Positions 1 through 8,157 of a stretch of DNA of 33,195 bases are shown here, piece after piece (positions within the stretch are counted from its first letter, which is position 1; every line of letters starts with the position of its first letter). The notes under the pieces were generated by a model, which searched no databases, was not told the DNA's origin, and saw only the letters and a program-made list of their open reading frames with translations. The position numbers and the translations under genes are program-made. Origin of the DNA: an uncultured Anaerolineaceae bacterium (GTDB taxonomy: Bacteria > Chloroflexota > Anaerolineae > Anaerolineales > Anaerolineaceae); NCBI GenBank assembly GCA_937863605.1, contig CALMGN010000131.1, positions 1-33,195 on the forward strand, given 5' to 3'.

Positions 1-347
1 CAGGCGGTAACCACATTATTCCAGGTGTGCCGGCCGCCTATGTGACGCGGCACTACGTGATCGATAGTCAGGTCAAGCGAGCGCTTGCCGCAATATTGGC
101 AGGTGAAATTATCACGCCGGAAGATTTCCCGGCGGTTTAGCCGTACCTGGGTGTGCGGCCGCTGTACCATTTTTTGCAATCGAATAATCGACGGGCGCGG
201 AAAAGTACTGCTGATGGAGTGGATGACCCCCCGGCCGTTGACCACCAGCGCAGCCCGTTCCGCTAATATCAGACCGACCGCCCGCCGCAGATTGCATACG
301 TTGATCGGCTCATAATTGGCGTTGAGAACCAGCACATTTTCGCTCAT
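1..347 (-). CDS. HNH endonuclease (partial, C-terminus beyond left edge)
   Basis: This gene is absent from the ORF track because it runs off the window. Reading from an ATG at 347 gives about 115 residues starting MSENVLVLNANYEPINV, the usual N-terminus of small bacterial HNH nucleases of the McrA/HNH superfamily. A CxxC zinc knuckle (CQYC) is followed by the HNH core IDHVVPR and a WNNVV motif, which normally precedes the second CxxC. That second pair, expected just beyond base 1, is not visible. The family cleaves DNA with a beta-beta-alpha-metal site; the cellular role of these stand-alone copies is unclear and no methyltransferase is visible next to it. A TATAAT on the minus strand (371-366) lies 18 nt before the start codon, and the ribosome site is weak (AAAGAG). 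The family call is secure, the function is not. Confidence 0.85.
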   Translation of the reverse strand, partial: MSENVLVLNANYEPINVCNLRRAVGLILAERAALVVNGRGVIHSISSTFPRPSIIRLQKMVQRPHTQVRLNRREIFRRDNFTCQYCGKRSLDLTIDHVVPRHIGGRHTWNNVVTA

Positions 348-365
348 TTTCAACTCTTTCGGCTG

Positions 366-371
366 ATTATA
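366..371 (-). promoter_or_regulatory. Candidate -10 box for the HNH gene
   Basis: The minus strand reads TATAAT here, with the HNH start codon about 18 nt downstream. No convincing -35 hexamer is seen at 16-18 bp spacing, so this rests on the -10 match alone. Confidence 0.35.
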
Positions 372-494
372 GCACGAGTGCCACGCGAGAGTTGTTCGTA
401 TCGTTTAAAGGTGTTACGATAAATCAGCTAATTCTAGTCACTGTAATATAAGTGCAGGTTGGGTTCGGCATGAGCAGGGTGTCAGGAGGTGGAA

Positions 495-1400
495 ATGCAC
501 CTAATATTGGCAGGCGGCAGCGGTCTGATTGGGACGGCATTAACCCGGCGGCTATTGATTGATGGCCATACGGTTACCATCCTCAGCCGTAACCCGGAAG
601 CGCATGCTGCGCCGGAGGGTGTGCGGTTGGTGCAATGGGATGGGCGCAGCGCCGACGGCTGGGGCAGTCTGGTCAACGAAACGGATGCAATTATCAACCT
701 GGCAGGAGTCAACCTGGGGGGCGGTTTGTGGACCCGTAAGCGCAAAGCGCAGCTCTTGAATAGCCGGCTCGATGCCGGGGAGGCTATTGTAGAAGCGCTG
801 CGCCAGGCAGAAAAGCGCCCGGAGGTGCTGGTGCAATCCTCGGCGGCGGGATATTATCGCGCCAGCGGCGATACACTTTTGGACGAATCCAGCCCGCCCG
901 GCTCGGATTTTCAAGGCAATCTCTGCCAACGCTGGGAGGAATCGACTCATGCCGTCGAGGAGCTTGGTGTTCGACGAGTGGTGATTCGTTCGGGCGTAGT
1001 GTTCGAGCGGAGAGCGTTTATTTTGAAAATGTTTATGTTGCCGTTTCGCATGTTCGTTGGCGGTCCTATTGGTACCGGCAGGCAGTATGTCTCGTGGATT
1101 CATATCCAGGACGAGGTGGATGCGATTCTATTTTTGATCAACCACCAGGATGCTTCCGGGACGTTTAATTTGATGTCACCCCAACCGGTGAGGAATGCCG
1201 AGTTAGGGCGGATGATCGGCCGGGTATTGCACCGTCCTTACTGGTTTCCGGTGCCTGCCTTTGCCATGCGGCTGGCACTGGGTGAGCTTAGCACAGTGGT
1301 CCTTGACTCCTGGCGCGGGGTGCCGACCCGATTGATGGAGCAGGGATTCCGGTTTAAGTTTGAAAATCCCGAGACAGCGCTGCGGGATTTGGCAGGATAA
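495..1400 (+). CDS. TIGR01777 family NAD(P)-binding epimerase-like protein
   Basis: Short-chain dehydrogenase/epimerase fold of the YfcH/SulA (TIGR01777) family, about 301 residues, the usual length. The N-terminus has the Rossmann dinucleotide motif GGSGLIG, followed by INLAG and a YY pair in the SSAAGYY region where epimerases place their catalytic Tyr. The C-terminal part (about 250-300, LDSWRGVPTRLMEQGF) matches the DUF1731 tail of this family. The exact substrate is unknown; plant and bacterial members have been linked to cell division, but that is not evident here. The ORF track starts at a GTG (489) that is part of the AGGAGGTG ribosome site; the ATG at 495 sits 5 nt after AGGAGG and is the better start. 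It converges on the SEDS-PBP gene with only 6 nt between stop codons. Confidence 0.9.
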   Translation: MHLILAGGSGLIGTALTRRLLIDGHTVTILSRNPEAHAAPEGVRLVQWDGRSADGWGSLVNETDAIINLAGVNLGGGLWTRKRKAQLLNSRLDAGEAIVEALRQAEKRPEVLVQSSAAGYYRASGDTLLDESSPPGSDFQGNLCQRWEESTHAVEELGVRRVVIRSGVVFERRAFILKMFMLPFRMFVGGPIGTGRQYVSWIHIQDEVDAILFLINHQDASGTFNLMSPQPVRNAELGRMIGRVLHRPYWFPVPAFAMRLALGELSTVVLDSWRGVPTRLMEQGFRFKFENPETALRDLAG

Positions 1401-1406
1401 TGATTT

Positions 1407-4025
1407 TTACGGATTGATTGCGGTGGACATCAAATCACGGCCGATTTGCGTGGCCAGATTGGGATTATCCTCTTCGAGCACCAAAGCCAGCACCAATGGA
1501 GAGCCAGGCCAGGATTCGATGGTGGCGCTAATATACCAGGTAAGAGATTGTCCATCATCCGTCTGGGCTTGCCCAATGGCGTCCCAAACGGGAAGACCGG
1601 AGGTGTAATCTGTCTTCAAACCTTCTGGGCGGGAGTAAGTCGCATCTACTATGGTTGTTGTGCCGGTTGGCAGCACGATCCAGCCCTGGTGCGGGGTACG
1701 GACTGCAGTTGCCAGGCGTGGTGCCGGCCGGACACCCGAATTGCTGAGTTGAGCGGCTGCCAGGGCCATCTGCAGTGGCGTTACCTTTAATCCTGATTGG
1801 CCGATAGAGGCCAATACGATATCGGTAACAGGCTGGTCGAGGGATGGCGCGATGGTGGGGAGGTCAAATTCAGGAGCGCTGAAGAAGCCGTAATCCTGAA
1901 ACAACTCCCGCATCTGGCTGTTCGACAGACGTTCTCCCAGTTCCACCAACGCACCTGGACAACCGGCGGATACCACGGTTTCCCAGGTGAGCGGGATGGC
2001 TGGGGCACGGGCGCAGGTGAGGATTTTCCCGTCCAATGAATAATTTAACTGTCCGGGATCGGCGTCAAGCGTTGGCTTTACGCGGGCATATAGAAAAGGT
2101 CCAAGAATACTGCCGGGAGGGTAAGCGCCCTGGGTGACCCGGTTTAATAATGGCGCATCGGGATCCGTCCGCCACTGCTCCCATTTTTCATCCATCAGGT
2201 TGGGATCAAACGATGGCTGCGAGGCAATTGCGATGACCTCGCCAGTTTGCATGTTGAGGATCACTGCTGCCCCGATGTGATCGACAAGGACAGCATCGAC
2301 ACTGGTTTGCAGGTCAAGATCGATCGAAATACGCACATCCAAACCGGGTGGTGGTTGACCGTAAATCCACTCGGCCAGCCAGATCGTGGAAGAAGAATTC
2401 CCTTGCAAGCCAGAAAGATATCCATCCAGGCTAGCTTCCAGACCACCTTTGCCAAAAACCGGATCCGAGTAGCCGATGGTTGTTCCCAGTGCGGGATACA
2501 ATAAACTGCGTGTGTAGCTGCCAGATTGACCGGTGGTAATGGATATAGGTTCATTAGAGCGGTCTAGTAGTGAACCGCGCGGGACATAGCGCGAATGGAC
2601 TGCCCATCGCAAATTATCAGTGCGGAATTGCAGGTCGTCGGAACGCACCACAGCCCACCAGCCAGCGGTCAAACCAAGCGCCATCAACGCCCCGGCGATC
2701 CCTGCACCGGTCACCAGGTAAGGCCGCAGCCGGGGCAACTCAGGTGAAGCTGTCTCTTCGTTGCTGCTGATGACCAACAGCAATCCAAGAGCGGTAAAGG
2801 TGGACAGCAGCGATGATCCTCCGTAAGAAACGAACGGCAAGGTTACCCCGGTCAGGGGCAGCATGCGCAGGTTTCCGCCAATAATCAAAATTGACTGAAT
2901 ACCGAAATAGCAGCCCAGGCCGGCAGCCAGGAAGCGGTGAAAATTATTGGCTGCCCGCATGGCGATGTTGAAGGTGCGAAATACGAACAAACCCACCAGC
3001 AGCAGGATTCCGACCAGCCCGATCAGGCCTGATTCTTCCGATATAGATGCAGCGATGAAATCGGATTGGGAGACTGGAACCAACCCCGGGCTGCCCAACC
3101 CCGGACCGGTGCCGAAAATGCGTCCGGTGGCGACTGCCAGGAACGACTGAATCAATTGATAGGAATTTCCCCCCGGGTCAAGCCAGGGATTCAACCAGGC
3201 ATCCACCCGGATGCGGATCACCGAAAAGGTGGAATAGCCCGCTATCCCGGCTGCCAGCAGAAGCCCAAGGCTGATGGCCAATATTCGCCGGCGGGATGAG
3301 GCCAGGTAAACAACGATCGTGTAAATGGCGATGATCAGCGTGGCAGTTCCCAGGTCGCGCTGGGCAACCAGCATGGCGGTTGCGGCCCCGGCCAGGATCA
3401 GGGTTGGGGCCAGCAGTTGCGGCAGGCTGAGTGTTATGTACACCTGACCGGCCAAATAAGCTGCCAGGTAGATAACCAGCAGCAGTTTCAGCGGTTCTGA
3501 CGGCTGAAAGTACTGCCCACAGCATCCCAGCCACAGCCGAGGGCCGTCTCCGCCAGGGTAAGTGCCGAAGAAGAAGGTTAGTGCTGTCAGACCCAGGCCG
3601 CCGGACAGCCAGATATATTTGTAACGCCGCAGAAGCTCGATCCAACCTGGGAACCTGAGCAGCAGGTAAATGACCGCCAGGCCAAGAATCATCCAAATGG
3701 TCTGCCGCATGCCAAAGGTATTATCCAGCCGCCAAATGGTAAGCAATCCCCAACCGCTCAGCAGGCTGGCAATAGGCAGCAAATAGGGATCGTGGTCAGG
3801 CAATCGGCGGTTAAGCTGCTGGTAAAGGAGCGAAAAACCTGCAAGCCAGCCAAAATAACCCATCCAATGCTGCCAACGAAAATCTGCTGCCCAGGAATGT
3901 ACCCGGACTGCCGGAGAAAGGGTCAGCGCTACCGAATACAGGAACAGGAAGATTCCCGCCAGGAACATCAACCGGCGTTGGATGGAATCTCGCGCTGAAC
4001 TGGAGGGGGGAAAAAGGAAGCTCAC
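1407..4025 (-). CDS. FtsW/RodA (SEDS) glycosyltransferase fused to a degenerate PBP transpeptidase domain
   Basis: 872 residues. Residues about 1-430 form a multi-pass SEDS peptidoglycan polymerase: the extracytoplasmic SDFI..ISEESGLIG segment carrying the essential Asp region and the PFVSYGGSSLL signature are intact. Residues about 470-870 resemble PbpA/FtsI class B PBPs (PRGSLLDR entry, a YSDPVFGKGGLE segment, and IGQSGLKVTPLQMA near the end). The catalytic motifs have decayed: the SxxK box reads PPGSILG (Ser639 present, Lys replaced by Gly642), the SxN position reads SAG, and the KTG box is absent (QTDDG in its place). The polymerase half therefore looks active and the transpeptidase half looks catalytically dead, perhaps a structural or allosteric partner. 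The GTG start overlaps the mtnP stop as GTGA, so translation is probably coupled; a start at Met20 is possible. Confidence 0.9.
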   Translation of the reverse strand: MSFLFPPSSSARDSIQRRLMFLAGIFLFLYSVALTLSPAVRVHSWAADFRWQHWMGYFGWLAGFSLLYQQLNRRLPDHDPYLLPIASLLSGWGLLTIWRLDNTFGMRQTIWMILGLAVIYLLLRFPGWIELLRRYKYIWLSGGLGLTALTFFFGTYPGGDGPRLWLGCCGQYFQPSEPLKLLLVIYLAAYLAGQVYITLSLPQLLAPTLILAGAATAMLVAQRDLGTATLIIAIYTIVVYLASSRRRILAISLGLLLAAGIAGYSTFSVIRIRVDAWLNPWLDPGGNSYQLIQSFLAVATGRIFGTGPGLGSPGLVPVSQSDFIAASISEESGLIGLVGILLLVGLFVFRTFNIAMRAANNFHRFLAAGLGCYFGIQSILIIGGNLRMLPLTGVTLPFVSYGGSSLLSTFTALGLLLVISSNEETASPELPRLRPYLVTGAGIAGALMALGLTAGWWAVVRSDDLQFRTDNLRWAVHSRYVPRGSLLDRSNEPISITTGQSGSYTRSLLYPALGTTIGYSDPVFGKGGLEASLDGYLSGLQGNSSSTIWLAEWIYGQPPPGLDVRISIDLDLQTSVDAVLVDHIGAAVILNMQTGEVIAIASQPSFDPNLMDEKWEQWRTDPDAPLLNRVTQGAYPPGSILGPFLYARVKPTLDADPGQLNYSLDGKILTCARAPAIPLTWETVVSAGCPGALVELGERLSNSQMRELFQDYGFFSAPEFDLPTIAPSLDQPVTDIVLASIGQSGLKVTPLQMALAAAQLSNSGVRPAPRLATAVRTPHQGWIVLPTGTTTIVDATYSRPEGLKTDYTSGLPVWDAIGQAQTDDGQSLTWYISATIESWPGSPLVLALVLEEDNPNLATQIGRDLMSTAINP

Positions 4026-4891
4026 GAAGGCAAGTATTTCTCCACCAGGATACCCAGTTTTTGGCGGGCTTGTGGGCTGATAAGTGTCCGGTCAGAGATG
4101 ATTGCATCCGCCAGGGCGTGGGTACAGCTGCAGTCCGCGCTCTTTGGAAGCAGTTTGACTAGATTTGAAATGGTCTCGCTGGCTTTCAAGGCGTTTTCGT
4201 TCAGGGTGCGCACCACCATATCAACACTGACCGGGGCTTCGGTCACATGCCAGACGTCGTAATCGGTAATATGTGCCAGAGTTGCGTAACTGAGTTCAGC
4301 TTCGCGGGCTAAAAAGGCTTCCGGGCAAGTGGTCATCCCGATGATGGAGATACCCCAGGCACGGAACAAATTGGACTCGGCGCGGGTTGAGAAGCGCGGT
4401 CCTTCGATAGTGATGAATACCCCGCCTTTGTGCACATTGGCCTGACTCTGGTCAGCGGCGGTTACCAGCATCGCCGATAATTCCTTGCAAAACGGCTCAG
4501 CGACTCCAATATGCGCCACCAGCCCGCCGTCAAAAAACGAGGAGGTGCGCCCGCGGGTGAAATCAACCACCTGATCCGGGACGACGATGTGACCGGGGAT
4601 AAAGTCGTGACGCAGCGAGCCGCAGGCGCTGACCCCGACGACAAATTGGACCCCCAGCGCTTTGAAGGCATATATGTTTGCCCGGTAATTGACCTCGGCC
4701 GGCATCAAGGTATGCCCCAGGCCGTGGCGGGCCAAAAAAGCCACCCGGCGCTCATGCAGGGTGCCGATTACGATGGGAGCGCTGGGTTTACCAAACGGCG
4801 TATCCAGTTCGACCGTTTGAACATCTTCCAACCCAGGGAATTTGTAAAATCCAGAACCGCCGATGATGCCGAGGATGGGTTTTTCTTCCAT
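4022..4891 (-). CDS. mtnP: S-methyl-5'-thioadenosine phosphorylase
   Basis: Purine nucleoside phosphorylase/MTAP family, about 289 residues. It would cleave methylthioadenosine, the by-product of polyamine or ethylene-type metabolism, to adenine and methylthioribose-1-phosphate in the methionine salvage pathway. Visible signatures are the phosphate loop GGSGFYKF, RHGLGHTLMP, the SACGSL segment, the TIEGPRFSTRAES block, and the base-binding TDYDVW with two Asp residues that separates MTAP from 6-oxopurine PNPs. The ORF track uses an ATG at 4897, but AGGA abuts that codon directly and stands 6 nt from the ATG at 4891, so 4891 is preferred. Its stop overlaps the GTG of the SEDS-PBP gene, and it lies between fhaB-like and rodA/pbpA-like genes, where Actinobacteria carry the phosphatase gene pstP; any functional link is speculative. 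Confidence 0.93.
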   Translation of the reverse strand: MEEKPILGIIGGSGFYKFPGLEDVQTVELDTPFGKPSAPIVIGTLHERRVAFLARHGLGHTLMPAEVNYRANIYAFKALGVQFVVGVSACGSLRHDFIPGHIVVPDQVVDFTRGRTSSFFDGGLVAHIGVAEPFCKELSAMLVTAADQSQANVHKGGVFITIEGPRFSTRAESNLFRAWGISIIGMTTCPEAFLAREAELSYATLAHITDYDVWHVTEAPVSVDMVVRTLNENALKASETISNLVKLLPKSADCSCTHALADAIISDRTLISPQARQKLGILVEKYLPS

Positions 4892-4948
4892 GATCATTCC
4901 TATGAAGTTGCTGTTTTAAAATATGGTTCAGTGGTGGACTGGCCTTGT

Positions 4949-5380
4949 TTATTCTTTTGGCGCAATCTCTACCCGCATGACAGTTTGTCCAACGCGAATT
5001 TCATCGCCAGAGACCAGTACGGTCATGGTGTTGACGGGTTCTTCGTTGAGAAAGGTACCGTTGGTTGATTTAAGGTCTTCCACCCACCACTGGTTGTGGC
5101 GGTACGCCAGGCGCGCATGGCGGCCTGAGACCGTGTCGTCCAGGATGGGCAGGGTGGTGGTTTGCTCGCGTCCGATGAATATTTCTGATTTTTGAAAGCT
5201 GGCAGGCTCGAACTCGTCCATGCCGATGCGCGTCAGGGTAATGGCGGGCGCCTTTTGGGCGGCCAAAATCAGCGTTTGAACCCGCAGGTCGCGCCAGATG
5301 GTGTATAGCGCCCAGCCTAAAAACGCGTAAAGCGCGATTGCCAGAAAGATGCGAATGATCAGTACAACGATGCCGCTCAT
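4949..5380 (-). CDS. Membrane-anchored FHA domain protein (FhaB/FipA-like)
   Basis: 143 residues: one N-terminal transmembrane segment (about 5-28, VLIIRIFLAIALYAFLGW) followed by a cytoplasmic linker and an FHA phosphothreonine-binding domain (about 65-140). The FHA landmarks are complete: GRE, SGRHARL and STNGTFLN. This is the architecture of actinobacterial FhaB/FipA, which reads Ser/Thr kinase phosphorylation at the division site. It follows the FhaA-like gene by 14 nt and precedes mtnP and the SEDS-PBP fusion, so a role in kinase-controlled wall synthesis is a reasonable inference. No kinase is present in the window. Confidence 0.88.
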   Translation of the reverse strand: MSGIVVLIIRIFLAIALYAFLGWALYTIWRDLRVQTLILAAQKAPAITLTRIGMDEFEPASFQKSEIFIGREQTTTLPILDDTVSGRHARLAYRHNQWWVEDLKSTNGTFLNEEPVNTMTVLVSGDEIRVGQTVMRVEIAPKE

Positions 5381-5394
5381 GGATTATTCCCGCT

Positions 5395-6162
5395 TCAGGA
5401 TGGAATTTGGGCCGGGGAGGTTCCGGTGGTGCGCGGCCTGGAGGGTGTTTCCTCGCCAAAAATGAGGTTGACCCCCGCCAGGGAAATCACATCCCCCGGG
5501 CGCAGGCTGTGGGTGGTAACACGGCGGCTGTTGACGTAGGTGCCGCCGGTGGAATTCAAGTCGAAAAGGACGCACTCGCCGTGAATGATGCGGATCTGGG
5601 CATGATTGCGCGAGATCCGCGGGTCCGGCAGCACCAGGTCGTTATCTTCCCGCCGCCCGATATTGGTCGCCGCCTGGTTGAGGAGGAAAGTTTGACTGTT
5701 TTCCAATATCAAGAACGGGCCAGACCAGGTTTCAGGGTTAATCGTTGTCAGGGGATCGGAGTCGGCAGCCATTACTGCGGTCGAGTTGACATCCACTTCC
5801 TGGTAAATCAGGACAGCCCGTACGTTTTTTGGATCGAGATCAGAATCGGGCATTAAACGGATCTCCGGATCCCGGGCGAAGCTGCGGTTGCTTTCCGCCG
5901 CCATGTCGAGCAGCACCCGGTTCAGCCATTCCACCCAGTCCGGGTGTGATTCCCAGGCTTTGCAGTTTTCCGGGTGCATGAACAGGTTGAAACTATCCGG
6001 CAGTGGTTCAGCTGAGCGGTTATCCAGCGCAAGCTGGGTGCGCAAGGCTGATATCACGTTCGCTGCCAGCCGCGGCTGAGAATTGCGCCAGGGCAGACGG
6101 CTCATACTGTTCTCGATCAAAGCCTGCAGTCGGCTTTCAAGGCGGTCCATTCGCGAGGTCAT
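5395..6162 (-). CDS. DUF3662 and FHA domain protein (FhaA-like)
   Basis: 255 residues. The N-terminal 110 or so residues, starting MDRLESRLQALIE, match the DUF3662/FhaA N-terminal domain. A linker follows, then a C-terminal FHA domain (about 165-240) with GRREDNDLVL, SRNHAQI and STGGTYVN. Within STNGT-type motifs the Asn is Gly here, a minor change. Mycobacterial FhaA binds phosphorylated MviN and helps control peptidoglycan precursor flipping; by analogy this protein may read kinase signals in envelope synthesis. No ribosome site is seen: TATAAT lies 8 nt before the ATG, suggesting a leaderless transcript. An alternative start at Met5 exists. It is transcribed divergently from archease with 39 nt between. 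Confidence 0.85.
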   Translation of the reverse strand: MTSRMDRLESRLQALIENSMSRLPWRNSQPRLAANVISALRTQLALDNRSAEPLPDSFNLFMHPENCKAWESHPDWVEWLNRVLLDMAAESNRSFARDPEIRLMPDSDLDPKNVRAVLIYQEVDVNSTAVMAADSDPLTTINPETWSGPFLILENSQTFLLNQAATNIGRREDNDLVLPDPRISRNHAQIRIIHGECVLFDLNSTGGTYVNSRRVTTHSLRPGDVISLAGVNLIFGEETPSRPRTTGTSPAQIPS

Positions 6163-6165
6163 ATC

Positions 6166-6177
6166 TTATAATTATAA
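6166..6177. promoter_or_regulatory. Divergent overlapping -10 boxes (12-bp palindrome) between fhaA-like and archease genes
   Basis: TTATAATTATAA is a perfect 12-bp palindrome in a 39-nt divergent gap. It provides TATAAT on both strands (plus 6167-6172, minus 6176-6171). On the minus strand the ATG of the FHA gene falls 8 nt after the box, the position of a leaderless start; on the plus strand it leaves a leader of about 20 nt containing GAGG before archease. The -35 regions are weak on both sides. Confidence 0.55.
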
Positions 6178-6201
6178 AGCGAGATTGAGGTAAAAAAGAC
6201 G

Positions 6202-6606
6202 ATGGGTTCTGGGTACGAGGAAATTCAGCATACCGCCGACTGGGCGCTGCATGTCTGGGCGCAGGATTTGACAGGGCTAATGCAGCAGGCTGCATTGGGC
6301 ATGAACGCCTTGATGGGCGTACGATTAACACCGAATGGACGGCTGGAGCATACCTTTAAGGTGGCTGCGGGGGATGCTGAAAGCTTGCTGGTCGCTTTTT
6401 TGAATGCGGTTGTATACGAAATGGAGCTGGATTCCGTCGGGTTCGACACTTTTGAGTTGAAGTTGGACGGGCTGCAGTTGCAAGCCCGGTTGGAAGGAGC
6501 GCCGCTGCTCGAATTGCAGAAAAACATCAAGGCAGTGACGTTCCATAACCTTGAGATTCGATCCTTGGACTGTGGGTTGGAAACGACCATCGTGTTTGAT
6601 GTTTAG
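6202..6606 (+). CDS. Archease (RtcB cofactor)
   Basis: 134 residues, the typical archease length. The N-terminal EEIQHTADWALHVWA carries the conserved metal-binding Asp of the HTAD motif, and the C-terminus has KAVTFHNLEI and ends TIVFDV, as in characterised archeases. Archease speeds up guanylylation of RtcB and allows multiple turnover of RNA ligation. The next gene, 48 nt downstream on the same strand, is RtcB, so the two form a functional pair. The start is preceded by GAGG at a suitable distance. No RtcR regulator or RNA cyclase (rtcA) is present in the window. Confidence 0.92.
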   Translation: MGSGYEEIQHTADWALHVWAQDLTGLMQQAALGMNALMGVRLTPNGRLEHTFKVAAGDAESLLVAFLNAVVYEMELDSVGFDTFELKLDGLQLQARLEGAPLLELQKNIKAVTFHNLEIRSLDCGLETTIVFDV

Positions 6607-6654
6607 CGGCAATGATGTGGCGGTGCTTGACCCGACCGTGGAGGAGGTTCCGGC

Positions 6655-8106
6655 ATGATCCGGTTGCAGGATATCAAGAAAATCAATGATTACGAGTGGG
6701 AGATCCCGCAGTCCTTTCGCAAGGATATGCGCGTATCCGTCCGACTGTTCGTCACCCGCCGGCTGTTGGAAGATGCGCTCGATGACCAATCGTTGGAGCA
6801 AGCCATAAATGCCGCCACACTTCCGGGAGTGATGCAGCCAGTGGTGGTCATGCCTGATATGCATCAGGGGTACGGCTTCCCGATCGGCGGGGTGGCAGCC
6901 ACGCGTCTGACGGACGGCGTGGTTTCACCTGGAGCGATTGGGTATGACATCAACTGCGGCGTGCGCCTACTCGGATCACAAATTGAACTGGAGGCGGTCG
7001 AACATGTATTATCCGATTTGGCAAACGCACTCAACCGGCATTGCCCGAGCGGGGTGGGGGTTGCCGGGAATTATCATCTCACTGAAGCTGAATTGGATCA
7101 GGTTTGCCGGCTCGGCGCGCGCTGGGCGTTGAAAAAAGGGCTGGCGACCGCGGAGGATTTGCTGCGCACCGAAGAAGGCGGCAGTCTGGATGGCGCTGAC
7201 CCGGCAAAAGTCAGCCCCCAGGCGAAGAAACGCGGGCTGAATCAGCTCGGGACGCTTGGAGCGGGCAACCACTTTATCGAGGTGGATGTCGTTGATCAGG
7301 TGTATGATGCGCAGGCGGCTCAAGCAATGGGCTTGCGGGAAGGCATGTTGGCCTTGCAAATCCACTGCGGCTCGCGCGGATTTGGCCACCAGATCTGCAC
7401 CGACTATGTACAAGACTTGCAAAGCGCAGTTCACCGCTACGGCATAAAATTGCCCGACCGCGAGCTGGTGTGCGCACCCCTGGACAGTCCGGAGGGAAGG
7501 GATTATCTGGCAGCCATGCGCTCAGCGGCCAATTATGCGTTCTGCAACCGCCAATTATTGGCGCATGCCGCGCGCCAGGCCTTTGAAGGAACGCTGGCTG
7601 GTGTGGTTAAGAATTGGCAGCTTTCCCAGGTTTATGATATTGCCCACAACATGGGGAAAATCGAGACCCACGTGGTGGACGGGAAAAAGGTCAAGGTCTG
7701 CGTGCACCGCAAGGGCGCCACGCGGGCTTTTGGCCCCGGCTCACTGGAGCTGCCGGAGGTGTACCGCTCGATCGGTCAGCCAGTGTTAGTGCCAGGTAGC
7801 ATGGGCACCGCTTCATGGGTGTTGGTCGGCACCGCTGAAAGTATGACGCGCTCCTGGGGGTCCAGCTGTCACGGGGCTGGCCGGGTGATGAGTCGCAGCC
7901 AGGCCAAACGCGAGATTCGCGGCGACCGGTTGCGCAGTGAATTGGAAGCGGACGGCATTCACATTCGGGCCGGGTCGCTTCCAGGACTGGCTGAGGAGGC
8001 GCCGCGCGCCTATAAAGATGTCGATGAGGTAGTTGAGACGGTCCATGCGGCCGGAATAGCTCGCAAGGTCGCTCGCCTGCGGCCGGTAATCGTCATCAAG
8101 GGATAA
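6655..8106 (+). CDS. rtcB: RNA-splicing ligase RtcB
   Basis: 483 residues, full length. RtcB joins 2',3'-cyclic phosphate or 3'-phosphate RNA ends to 5'-OH ends using GTP and Mn2+, acting in tRNA splicing or RNA repair. The metal and nucleotide ligands are all visible: [10 protein letters not shown] (Asp and Cys), [10 protein letters not shown] (His), HCGSRGFGH (His) and HNMGKIETH (His). The guanylylated histidine is His351 in [13 protein letters not shown] strong GGAGGAGG ribosome site precedes the ATG. It is paired with archease upstream and followed by a strong terminator. The bacterial substrate in this lineage is unknown; intron-containing tRNAs or damage repair are both possible. Confidence 0.97.
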   Translation: MIRLQDIKKINDYEWEIPQSFRKDMRVSVRLFVTRRLLEDALDDQSLEQAINAATLPGVMQPVVVMPDMHQGYGFPIGGVAATRLTDGVVSPGAIGYDINCGVRLLGSQIELEAVEHVLSDLANALNRHCPSGVGVAGNYHLTEAELDQVCRLGARWALKKGLATAEDLLRTEEGGSLDGADPAKVSPQAKKRGLNQLGTLGAGNHFIEVDVVDQVYDAQAAQAMGLREGMLALQIHCGSRGFGHQICTDYVQDLQSAVHRYGIKLPDRELVCAPLDSPEGRDYLAAMRSAANYAFCNRQLLAHAARQAFEGTLAGVVKNWQLSQVYDIAHNMGKIETHVVDGKKVKVCVHRKGATRAFGPGSLELPEVYRSIGQPVLVPGSMGTASWVLVGTAESMTRSWGSSCHGAGRVMSRSQAKREIRGDRLRSELEADGIHIRAGSLPGLAEEAPRAYKDVDEVVETVHAAGIARKVARLRPVIVIKG

Positions 8107-8147
8107 AAAAAGGTCTGAATTTGCCTGGCAAATTCAGACCTTTTTTT
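8105..8147. terminator. Bidirectional intrinsic terminator between rtcB and gmd
   Basis: A 13-bp perfect stem (GGTCTGAATTTGC paired with GCAAATTCAGACC, loop CTG) is flanked by seven A residues on the left and seven T residues on the right. It therefore has a U-tract in both directions and serves both convergent genes. The rtcB stop codon lies within the left A-tract. Confidence 0.95.
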
Positions 8148-8157
8148 GTGTCCGTGC

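Noticed and set aside
1401-1406. Terminator between the epimerase-like and SEDS-PBP genes
   Set aside because: Only six bases separate the stop codons and no hairpin lies across them.
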